Shown here: one piece after another, positions 1-5,006 of the stretch
How the letters are laid out: every line of letters begins with the position of its first letter
Numbering within the stretch: position 1 is the stretch's first letter
Assembly (NCBI GenBank): GCA_016649455.1
Contig: JAENXO010000232.1
Location: forward strand, 1-5,006
Source of the DNA: Gemmatimonadota bacterium
GTDB taxonomy: Bacteria > Gemmatimonadota > Gemmatimonadetes > Palauibacterales > Palauibacteraceae
DNA: 5,006 bases
Direction of reading: 5' to 3'
Notes under the pieces: model-generated
Told to the model about the DNA's origin: nothing
Seen by the model: only the letters and a program-made list of their open reading frames with translations
Database searches by the model: none
Translations under genes and position numbers: made by a program

Positions 1-63
1 CCGGCGGTGGTCAAAACGCGGCAACTGGCCGATCTTTCACACCCATGTAAGCGAACCGAAATC

Positions 64-70
64 AGGAGAG
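64..70 (+). promoter_or_regulatory. Ribosome binding site of the phosphofructokinase gene
   Basis: The sequence AGGAGAG lies 9 bases before the ATG at position 80 and matches the 3' end of 16S rRNA well. It supports that ATG as the start. The reading frame stays open leftward to base 2, but the conserved phosphofructokinase N-terminus begins only a few residues after this Met, so a longer protein is unlikely. I see no convincing -35/-10 promoter in bases 1-63, so the promoter may lie further left. Confidence 0.75.
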
Positions 71-79
71 TGCTCGACG

Positions 80-1186
80 ATGACCATTCAGATTCGACGT
101 GTCGCAATCAACACGGGGGGCGGTGATGCGCCGGGCCTGAACGCGGTGATCCGTGCAGCCGTCATTTCCGGCCGACGCAGAGGCTGGGAGATGTTCGGTA
201 TCCGTGATGGCTACAACGGTCTGCTGGAGCCCGAGGCCTATCCCGGCGGGGGCGTCATTCCTCTCAGTCGCGAATCCGTCCGCGGAATCACGCACCTCGG
301 CGGGACGATTCTCGGGACTACGAATCGGGGCAATCCACTCGAATACCCGGTCGTGAAACCGGACGGGAGTGTCGAGGTCGTAGATCGGTCTGACGAGATC
401 ATTCAGGGCCTGGCGGCCCACGGAATTGACGCAGTGGTCGCGATCGGAGGAGACGGTTCGCTGGCGATCGCCAACGCGTTGTTCGAAAAGGGCGTGAACA
501 TCGTCGGCGTGCCGAAGACGATTGACAATGACCTCGAGGAAACCGTGGTCACCTTCGGATACGATTCAGCGATCAGCTTCGCCGCCGAGTGCATCGATCG
601 GCTGCATTCGACTGCTGAGGCGCACGACCGGGTTATGGTAGTCGAGGTGATGGGTCGATATGCCGGTTGGATCGCCGTCGGGGCCGGCGTCGCCGCCACG
701 GCGGACGCGATCCTGATTCCCGAGATCCTGTTCGACCTCGACATCGTCGCGGAGAAAGTGCGGGACCGTCAACGCAAAGGTCGGGAGTTCTCGATTATCG
801 TCGTCGCCGAAGGGGCCGTTCCGAAGAACGGCGAGAGATCGATCCTCGGGAAGGCGCTCGGCCAGGCGGAGCGGCTCGGAGGAATCGGCCTCCAGGTCGC
901 GGCCGCGCTCGAGGAGAAGACCGGAAAGGAAACGCGGACCGTCGTGCTCGGACACCTGCTGCGAGGCGGCGGGCCGACGACACGCGACCGGCTGCTGGCT
1001 CTCCGTTTCGGTTCAGCCGCGATCCGGTCGATGGCCGCGGGCTGCTTCGGCTGCATGGTAGCGCTCGACCCTCCGGTGGTGCGCAGCGTGCCTCTTTCGA
1101 GCGCGATCAGCCGGATGAAGACGGTCCCACACGAGTCGGACCTGATGCTCACGGCGCGGGATCTGGGAATCAGCTTCGGCGATTGA
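80..1186 (+). CDS. pfkA: 6-phosphofructokinase, probably ATP-dependent, Gly/Lys active-site type
   Basis: This cytoplasmic enzyme phosphorylates fructose 6-phosphate to fructose 1,6-bisphosphate, the committing step of glycolysis. Family signatures appear in order in the 368-residue product: the N-terminal phosphate-binding loop GGGDAPGLNAVIRA (13-26), GGDGS (123-127), PKTIDND (145-151) with the catalytic Asp149 and Asp151, MGRYAGW (191-197), AEGA (243-246), and LGHLLRGGGPTTRDR (290-304) with sugar-phosphate-binding His292 and Arg295. In this family the residue after GGD separates donors: Gly goes with ATP and Asp with pyrophosphate, so Gly126 points to ATP. Lys146 in PKTIDND is, however, the residue usual in pyrophosphate enzymes, where E. 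coli PfkA has Gly. The same Gly/Lys mix is known in some ATP enzymes, such as trypanosomal PFK. The protein is about 48 residues longer than E. coli PfkA (320). It is the first gene of a three-gene cluster. The family is certain; the phosphoryl donor is inferred. Confidence 0.95.
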   Translation: MTIQIRRVAINTGGGDAPGLNAVIRAAVISGRRRGWEMFGIRDGYNGLLEPEAYPGGGVIPLSRESVRGITHLGGTILGTTNRGNPLEYPVVKPDGSVEVVDRSDEIIQGLAAHGIDAVVAIGGDGSLAIANALFEKGVNIVGVPKTIDNDLEETVVTFGYDSAISFAAECIDRLHSTAEAHDRVMVVEVMGRYAGWIAVGAGVAATADAILIPEILFDLDIVAEKVRDRQRKGREFSIIVVAEGAVPKNGERSILGKALGQAERLGGIGLQVAAALEEKTGKETRTVVLGHLLRGGGPTTRDRLLALRFGSAAIRSMAAGCFGCMVALDPPVVRSVPLSSAISRMKTVPHESDLMLTARDLGISFGD

Positions 1187-2484
1187 TGGACTACCTCTCG
1201 GGAACTCCACCGGAGGCCGGGAAGATCGGAGCATTGCCGGAGCATCCGCGCGCCGCATGGCGGGCGCTCGCCGTCCTGTTCTTCGCAGTGCTGCTCGGAC
1301 TCTCCGTGTGGTTCACCGCAGGTGCAGTTGCGCCAACGATTCAAGCCCGGTGGGGGTTGTCGGTGGTCCAGGCGGGCTGGCTCACCACCATGGTGTCGCT
1401 CGGGTTTGTCGTCGGCACCCTGGCTGCCGCCGTTCTGAATCTCGCAGACGTTATTCCCGCCCGCAGGTACTTCGCGGCATCCGCCGCGCTGGCAGCCCTG
1501 TCCAACGCGGCTCTGCTCGTGGCGTCTGGACCGGGTACGGCTCTCCTGACGCGGTTCTTCACCGGGTTCTTCCTCGCCGGCGTGTATCCGCCGGCCATGA
1601 AGATGGCCGCTACCTGGTTCCGTCGGAACCGGGGACTCGCGATCGGTACGCTCATCGCGGCGCTTACGGTCGGGAAGGCCTCACCCTACCTCGTGGATGT
1701 GTTCGGAGGGGCGGGAATCAGCTTCACCGTGCTCAGCACCTCGGCTGCCGGACTGCTGGCCGCGCTGATCATCACGATCGGATATACGGACGGACCGTAT
1801 CGGTTTCCGATCAGGCCGTTTTCGTGGGGGCTCGTCGGCTCGGTCGTTCGCGGACGCCCATGGCGATTGGCGACCGGAGGATACCTGGGCCACATGTGGG
1901 GGCTGTACGCCTTCTGGGCGTGGATCGCCACGTTTCTGGCCGCGTCCGAACGCCTGCGACTCGGGCTCCCGGCTGCCTCACCCGCCGACACCACGACCAG
2001 GCTTGCCGCGTTTACCGCGATCGCCGCGGGCGGAGCCGGGTGCGTGTGGGGCGGTCGCGTGGCAGATCGGATCGGGTACGAGCCGCTGACGATCAGGGCA
2101 TTGGCCGTCAGTGGCAGCTGCGCACTCCTGGTGGGACTGTTCTTCGGGAGCCCTCTGTTCGTCCTGCTGCCGATCACCATGGTCTGGGGGTTCTTCGTGA
2201 TCGCGGACTCCGCGCAATTCAGCGCGCTGGTAACCGAAGTGGTCGAACCACACGCGGTCGGAACCGCGTTGACTCTCCAGGTCGCCGCGGGGTTCCTTCT
2301 CACGATGGTGACGATCCAGCTCGTACCTCTGATCGCTGAGGCGATCGGGTGGCGCTGGGCGTTTCCGGTGCTTGCAGCAGGTCCGATGGCGGGGATCGCG
2401 TCGATGCGCCGGCTCCAGGGTCTGCGTCAGCAGAGACGACCCGGGAACTCCAGCCCCCCACCGACCGTTGAAACGCCTGGATGA
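1186..2484 (+). CDS. Major facilitator superfamily (MFS) transporter, 12 membrane helices
   Basis: This is a 432-residue inner-membrane secondary transporter. Hydrophobic segments lie at about 26-50, 61-85, 94-113, 119-137, 150-168, 177-199, 228-252, 271-290, 303-320, 324-345, 356-380 and 386-404, which fits the 12-helix MFS fold. The classic MFS loop motif is clear in the second half as GGRVADRIG (289-297) between helices 8 and 9. In the first half it is reduced to LADVIPARR (86-94). RFFTGFFLAGVYPP (123-136) is the usual charged-Arg start of helix 4. The style recalls the NarK/anion-transporter side of MFS, but no substrate can be assigned. The frame is open further upstream inside pfkA, but that stretch is Arg-rich shadow sequence. 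The ATG at 1186 overlaps the pfkA stop by one base (TGATG), which gives a sensible short cytoplasmic N-terminus. There is no clear ribosome binding site, so translation probably relies on coupling to pfkA. The C-terminal tail after about 405 is Arg- and Pro-rich. Confidence 0.92.
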   Translation: MDYLSGTPPEAGKIGALPEHPRAAWRALAVLFFAVLLGLSVWFTAGAVAPTIQARWGLSVVQAGWLTTMVSLGFVVGTLAAAVLNLADVIPARRYFAASAALAALSNAALLVASGPGTALLTRFFTGFFLAGVYPPAMKMAATWFRRNRGLAIGTLIAALTVGKASPYLVDVFGGAGISFTVLSTSAAGLLAALIITIGYTDGPYRFPIRPFSWGLVGSVVRGRPWRLATGGYLGHMWGLYAFWAWIATFLAASERLRLGLPAASPADTTTRLAAFTAIAAGGAGCVWGGRVADRIGYEPLTIRALAVSGSCALLVGLFFGSPLFVLLPITMVWGFFVIADSAQFSALVTEVVEPHAVGTALTLQVAAGFLLTMVTIQLVPLIAEAIGWRWAFPVLAAGPMAGIASMRRLQGLRQQRRPGNSSPPPTVETPG

Positions 2485-2846
2485 ACAAGACGATTTTCTC
2501 CGGTTTCGGCGGCCTGACCGCTGCGTTCGGCTCGATGATCTGCTGCAGCGGCCCGCTGGTGCTCGCCTCGGTGGGGCTGTCCGGTGCGGCTCTGTCGGCG
2601 TGGCGTCCGTGGCGACCGTTGTTCGTCGTGGTGTCCGTCGGCCTCCTGTTCCTCGCGTTCCAGATGCTCGGCAATGCCGAAGCGCCGACATGCGAACTCG
2701 GGGAAGATGACGTGGAAGGTGAAGCAGGTTGCGCTCCGTGCGCCGATCCGGCGAGGACACGCCGGACGAAACGCTGGCTCTACCTGCTCGCGGCGCTCTC
2801 GTTTCTGCTCCTGGTCTCTCCGCGCTGGGCACCCTTCGTGTTCTGA
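2481..2846 (+). CDS. merT: MerT-type mercuric-ion transport protein
   Basis: This small inner-membrane protein of 121 residues (MerT is usually about 116) probably carries Hg(II) into the cytoplasm. It has three hydrophobic helices at about 8-35, 45-63 and 99-117. The first contains the vicinal pair Cys21-Cys22 in the context CCSGPLVLASVGLSGA, which closely resembles the CCLGPLVL...LGFSGA stretch of known MerT proteins. WRPWRPLF (41-48) corresponds to their YRPIF start of helix 2. The loop between helices 2 and 3 carries Cys71, Cys84 and Cys87; canonical MerT has two loop cysteines that accept the metal. The start overlaps the MFS stop by four bases (ATGA) with no good ribosome binding site, which indicates coupled translation. 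No merR, merP or merA is present in this window, and no heavy-metal-associated domain is fused. In a cell with no mercuric reductase, import would be harmful, so merA may lie elsewhere or the protein may carry another soft metal. Confidence 0.85.
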   Translation: MNKTIFSGFGGLTAAFGSMICCSGPLVLASVGLSGAALSAWRPWRPLFVVVSVGLLFLAFQMLGNAEAPTCELGEDDVEGEAGCAPCADPARTRRTKRWLYLLAALSFLLLVSPRWAPFVF

Positions 2847-2861
2847 GTTTCTTCCGGCAAG

Positions 2862-3515
2862 TCAATCCAGGTTGTGGAGGAGAGTGCGGACTGCCTCGAT
2901 CTCATCGTTGTTTACCGTGTGCCCCAGTCCCTCGTAGATCCTTACATCCACATCCGCTCCAAGGGAAGCGAACACCTGGCCGGACTCTTCGACGCGGTCC
3001 CTCGGAATATGGGGATCCGGATCTCCGCACCCGAAAAACGCGGGAGTCCCGTCCAGCGAGCCAGCATATTCGAATAAGGATCCCGGCGGCCCGATCAGTC
3101 CGCCACTCAGCGCGGCCAACCCTCCCCAGCGTCGAGCGTGTCGAGCCGTGAACTCGGTGGCGAGGCATGCCCCCTGCGAGAAGCCGAGCAGCACGACTCG
3201 ATCCGGCGGCACCCCTTCCTCCCCCAGTTGAGCCACGGTGGAGTCGAGAATCCCCAGCGCGGAGTCGAGCCACGGCTGATTCCGGTCGAGCGAGGCAAGG
3301 AAGGAATACGGATACCAGCTGCCCTGCAGGGCAGCCGGCGCTACCCAGGTGGTAGATGGCCTGTTGAGCAGTCGGGTGAATTCTGCGATTCCTTCTGGAC
3401 TGCCGCCTCTTCCGTGCACGAGCAGGACCGCGGCCTCCGCCTCGCCGGGAGCGGCTCCGAGTCTCAGCAGGGGAAGGCCGGCATGCGGGTCACCACCGGC
3501 GCCGGGTGCGCTCAC
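2862..3515 (-). CDS. Phospholipase/carboxylesterase family serine hydrolase, MhqD-like
   Basis: This is a cytoplasmic alpha/beta hydrolase of 217 residues, the usual size for this esterase family. LLVHGRGG (31-38) forms the oxyanion-hole strand and loop. GFSQG (111-115) carries the nucleophile Ser113, and GLGHTV carries catalytic His199. The acid is probably Asp167 in GDPDPHIP, the position of the family's usual DPxVP. The open frame extends to an ATG at 3575, but GTG at 3515 is the better start. It overlaps the stop of the upstream dioxygenase gene as GTGA, and the 20 extra residues it removes are Arg-rich and precede the family's normal N-terminus. No strong ribosome binding site is visible, so coupling to the dioxygenase is likely. 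Pairing of such an esterase with a ring-cleaving dioxygenase matches mhqD next to mhqO in Bacillus, which suggests hydrolysis of ester or ring-cleavage products of hydroquinones. The substrate is not shown by the sequence. Confidence 0.88.
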   Translation of the reverse strand: MSAPGAGGDPHAGLPLLRLGAAPGEAEAAVLLVHGRGGSPEGIAEFTRLLNRPSTTWVAPAALQGSWYPYSFLASLDRNQPWLDSALGILDSTVAQLGEEGVPPDRVVLLGFSQGACLATEFTARHARRWGGLAALSGGLIGPPGSLFEYAGSLDGTPAFFGCGDPDPHIPRDRVEESGQVFASLGADVDVRIYEGLGHTVNNDEIEAVRTLLHNLD

Positions 3516-4429
3516 GCGGTCGTCTCGATCGGAGGGAGAGCAGCCTCGATACGCTCGCGCGCGGACTCGTACCACGGAGGAAGTTGAAGCTCGGTGCCCA
3601 GTGTCTCTAGCGGTTCGTCGATCAACATTCCCGGCGGATCCGTGGCGATCTCGAACAGCACACCACCGGGCTCACGAAAATAGATCGAGTGGAAGTACTG
3701 GCGGTCGCGGACCGGTGTGACATCGATTCCCGCGCCCCTGAGCTCCTCGCGAAACCCTGCCTGTTCCTCGTCATCCCGCGCCCGGAACGCCACGTGGTGC
3801 ACCGAGCCGGAGCCGAGCCTTGCCGCCACCGAGTCTTCCGGCCTGACGAGGTCGACGATCCGCCCAGGTCCGGGTCCGGGTACCGCGAAACGGAGTCGTC
3901 CGTTCTCCTCGCCGATCGATTCGTACCCAAGGATCCCCGTGAGAAGCCGGGCCGTCGGATCGGGTTGCGCGACCGCCAGCGTCACGCTGTGGAAACCGCG
4001 AATGCCAGCTTCCGCATCCGGGGACGGGTCCTCTCCGGAGGACGGGTCCTCGCCAACGATCTCGATCGAGGATCCGTCAGTGTCCCGCAGTGACAGTACG
4101 GGATCCCCGAACCTCTCGGTCGGCTCCCGTTCAACGCCGAGCGAGTCGGCCCAGTTCTCGAGCGCTCGCACCGGTACGGCGTATGCCGTTGCTGCCGTCT
4201 CGCCGACCCCCGGGCGCCCGCCCGGAATTCCTTGCCACGGAAAGAACGTGATGAGTGTGCCGGGAGATCCGGAGCGATCCCCGTAGTACAGGTGCCAGGT
4301 ACCTGGATCGTCGAAATTCACGGTCCGCTTGACCAGACGCAGCCCCAGGCCACCGGTGTAGAAGTCGACGTTCCCCTGGGCCGTACCGGCAACTGAAGTG
4401 ACATGGTGGATTCCAGTTGTGCGTCTCAT
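3512..4429 (-). CDS. Ring-cleaving dioxygenase, vicinal-oxygen-chelate (glyoxalase-like) family, MhqO/PcpA/LinE type
   Basis: This 305-residue protein has two glyoxalase-like modules, at about 5-125 and 143-265, the layout of hydroquinone ring-cleaving dioxygenases. These use Fe(II) and O2 to open hydroquinone-type rings. The metal ligands expected from PcpA (His11, His227, Glu276) are matched by His9 in GIHHVT, His211 or His212 in SVHHVAF, and Glu260 in GGVLFEIATDPPG. Other PcpA-like stretches are GLRLVKRTVNFDDPGTWHLYYGD at 28-50 (written in part: VKRTVNFDD), GTLITFFPW (57-65) and RGFHSVTL (144-151). The start ATG has GGAGAG at 4433-4438 just upstream. The linker between the modules carries a duplicated GEDPSS/GEDPSP segment. 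The gene overlaps the downstream esterase by four bases, so the two form one operon. A role in detoxifying quinones or hydroquinones, or in aromatic breakdown, is inferred; automated pipelines often call such proteins only 'VOC family protein'. Confidence 0.9.
   Translation of the reverse strand: MRRTTGIHHVTSVAGTAQGNVDFYTGGLGLRLVKRTVNFDDPGTWHLYYGDRSGSPGTLITFFPWQGIPGGRPGVGETAATAYAVPVRALENWADSLGVEREPTERFGDPVLSLRDTDGSSIEIVGEDPSSGEDPSPDAEAGIRGFHSVTLAVAQPDPTARLLTGILGYESIGEENGRLRFAVPGPGPGRIVDLVRPEDSVAARLGSGSVHHVAFRARDDEEQAGFREELRGAGIDVTPVRDRQYFHSIYFREPGGVLFEIATDPPGMLIDEPLETLGTELQLPPWYESARERIEAALPPIETTA
4022..4051. repeat. Short in-frame tandem duplication in the dioxygenase linker
   Basis: GGACGGGTCCTC occurs at 4022-4033 and again at 4040-4051, an 18-base period and so a multiple of three. 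On the - strand it encodes GEDPSS followed by GEDPSP (residues 126-137) in the loop between the two glyoxalase-like modules. It lengthens an acidic linker without touching metal ligands and looks like a recent slippage duplication. Confidence 0.7.
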
Positions 4430-4432
4430 ATG

Positions 4433-4438
4433 CTCTCC
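4433..4438 (-). promoter_or_regulatory. Ribosome binding site of the dioxygenase gene
   Basis: On the - strand GGAGAG precedes the ATG at 4429-4427 by 3 bases (5 bases counted from GGAG). It is a good Shine-Dalgarno match and supports this start, which places the IHHVT motif a few residues in, as in PcpA-like proteins. Confidence 0.7.
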
Positions 4439-4476
4439 GGGCGAAGGATCTCGGGGTCTGCAAGTACGCCGACTCA

Positions 4477-4484
4477 GTAATTAC
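4477..4484. promoter_or_regulatory. AT-rich palindrome GTAATTAC in the divergent intergenic region
   Basis: GTAATTAC is a perfect 8-base palindrome 48 bases upstream of the dioxygenase start, in otherwise GC-rich DNA. It could be part of a regulator site or supply the -10 (TAATTA) of a leftward promoter. I find no good -35 partner at 16-18 bases on the - strand, so this is a weak call. Confidence 0.25.
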
Positions 4485-4509
4485 CCGGGGTGCAATTCAG
4501 AGATTCGCA

Positions 4510-4518
4510 TGTTAGAAT
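4510..4518 (+). promoter_or_regulatory. Candidate extended -10 promoter for the exported-protein gene
   Basis: TGTTAGAAT reads as an extended -10 element (TG, one base, then TAGAAT, five of six matches to TATAAT) in the 145-bp divergent gap. No good -35 is present at the expected distance; the sequence there is about GTGCAA, so the TG extension would have to compensate. Transcription would begin near 4525 and leave a leader of about 50 bases containing the hairpin at 4531-4547. Confidence 0.4.
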
Positions 4519-4530
4519 ACAGCCGATTTC

Positions 4531-4547
4531 CGCCGGACTTTCCGGCG
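4531..4547 (+). repeat. Perfect 7-bp inverted repeat in the leader
   Basis: CGCCGGA, loop CTT, TCCGGCG forms a GC-rich stem with a three-base loop. It ends 14 bases before the GGAGG ribosome binding site of the next gene. No T-run follows, so it does not look like an intrinsic terminator. It could stabilise the mRNA 5' end, modulate translation or be a protein-binding site. Short GC-rich inverted repeats also arise by chance in such DNA. Confidence 0.5.
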
Positions 4548-4561
4548 CCTGATCCAGACAT

Positions 4562-4566
4562 GGAGG
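4562..4566 (+). promoter_or_regulatory. Ribosome binding site of the exported-protein gene
   Basis: GGAGG lies 8 bases before the ATG at 4575, an ideal sequence and spacing. It fixes the start of a gene that runs past the right edge of the window. Confidence 0.8.
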
Positions 4567-4574
4567 CAGTAAAG

Positions 4575-5006
4575 ATGAAGAAGCTCGTTCTCACGGCCGC
4601 GTGCCTCGTGCTCGGCCTTCCGGGTATCGCCAGCGCGCAGGAGCAGTACATCGAACTCCTGCGGCAGGACATCACCACGCAGAAGACGGCGATCCTCACC
4701 GAGGCAATGGACCTCGACGTCGCGCAGTCCGACATTTTCTGGCCGATCGTTCGCGAGTACGATCTCGAGCGGGCCAAGATCACCGACCGGCGTATCGCCA
4801 TGATCAAGAGCTACGCGGCCAGCTACGAGACTATGACTCCTGACATGGCCAAGGAGATCATGGGGGAATCGATGAAGATCGACTCCGACTTGCTGAAGCT
4901 GAAGAAGGACTACTTCGGCAAGGTCTCGAAGGGGCTGTCGGCTGTCGAAGCGGCGCGCTTCCTCCAGGTCGAGAACTTCGTCGACAACCTGCTGCGCCTG
5001 CAGATC
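4575..5006 (+). CDS. Exported helix-rich protein of unknown function, 3' end missing
   Basis: The frame is open from the ATG to the last base, giving 144 residues and no stop, so the C-terminus lies outside the window. Residues 1-21 form a Sec signal peptide: MKK, a hydrophobic core LVLTAACLVLGLPGI, then ASA with probable cleavage before Gln22. Cys10 sits in the core rather than in a lipobox. The mature part is charged and predicted mostly helical, with no visible membrane segment or cysteine, so it is probably periplasmic. ITTQKTAILTEAMDL, FWPIVREYDLE and SAVEAARFLQVENFV resemble small periplasmic proteins loosely compared with Spy/CpxP-like helical chaperones or metal-stress proteins. No LTxxQ motif is seen, so I do not assign that family. 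It is divergent from the dioxygenase-esterase operon, and a functional link is not shown. Proteins of this look tend to be only slightly longer, so most of it is probably here (inference). Confidence 0.85.
   Translation, partial: MKKLVLTAACLVLGLPGIASAQEQYIELLRQDITTQKTAILTEAMDLDVAQSDIFWPIVREYDLERAKITDRRIAMIKSYAASYETMTPDMAKEIMGESMKIDSDLLKLKKDYFGKVSKGLSAVEAARFLQVENFVDNLLRLQI

Noticed and set aside
3..50. Possible C-terminal end of an upstream gene (open frame from base 3 to TAA at 48-50)
   Set aside because: Only 15 codons are visible and their sequence matches nothing I recognise; all three forward frames are open at the left edge, so this is not evidence of a gene.
667..1185. Long open frame upstream of the MFS start, running inside pfkA in another frame
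   Set aside because: The translation is Arg/Gly/Asp-rich low-complexity shadow sequence, the overlapped pfkA frame is clearly real, and the transporter fits the ATG at 1186.
1257..2339. 360-residue + strand open frame inside the MFS gene
   Set aside because: It is very Arg-rich with no domain signature and lies in an alternative frame of a convincing 12-helix transporter; long shadows are normal in GC-rich DNA.
1978..2865. 295-residue - strand open frame antisense to the MFS and MerT genes
   Set aside because: Its Arg/Pro/Ser/Thr-rich composition has no recognisable motif, and both sense-strand genes have strong family signatures.
3717..4286. 189-residue + strand open frame antisense to the dioxygenase gene
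   Set aside because: It is Ser/Pro/Arg-rich shadow sequence with no motif, opposite a gene with intact metal ligands.
4491..4509. Imperfect inverted repeat TGCAAT...ATTCGCA near the candidate promoter
   Set aside because: It needs a bulge to pair and has very short arms, so it is easily expected by chance.
4531..4547. Hairpin considered as an intrinsic terminator
   Set aside because: No T-run follows the stem on either strand, and it lies just upstream of a good ribosome binding site and start codon rather than after a gene.

Overview
This is a 5-kb stretch of GC-rich, densely packed bacterial chromosome with five complete genes and one gene cut off by the right edge. The organism cannot be named from the sequence. 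The GC bias, the Sec-type signal peptide with an Ala-X-Ala cleavage site on the last gene, and the MerT-like inner-membrane protein fit a GC-rich Gram-negative bacterium. Something like Gemmatimonadota is a guess only. No rRNA, tRNA, insertion sequence, CRISPR array or phage gene is visible.

Left half (80-2846, + strand): a tight three-gene cluster of a 6-phosphofructokinase, a 12-helix major facilitator superfamily (MFS) transporter and a small MerT-type mercuric-ion transporter. The first junction overlaps by 1 base (TGATG) and the second by 4 bases (ATGA), so the genes are probably co-transcribed and translationally coupled. Only the kinase has a clear ribosome binding site. The kinase combines the Gly of ATP-dependent enzymes (GGDGS) with the Lys typical of pyrophosphate-dependent ones (PKTIDND). 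The MerT-like protein has no merR, merP or merA beside it in this window.

Middle (2862-4429, - strand): a two-gene operon, read right to left, that converges on the first cluster with only 15 bp between them. The first gene encodes a two-domain vicinal-oxygen-chelate, ring-cleaving dioxygenase of the PcpA/LinE/MhqO type. The second encodes a serine hydrolase of the phospholipase/carboxylesterase family. They overlap by 4 bases (GTGA), which fixes a GTG start for the hydrolase. The pairing resembles mhqO-mhqD of Bacillus, a quinone/hydroquinone resistance module.

Right end (4430-5006): a 145-bp divergent intergenic region with an extended -10-like element and a perfect 7-bp hairpin, then a + strand gene for a small exported, helix-rich protein of unknown function that runs off the window.

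Overall this looks like ordinary chromosomal metabolism and stress-defence genes in unusual combinations. No clearly new multi-gene system is evident.
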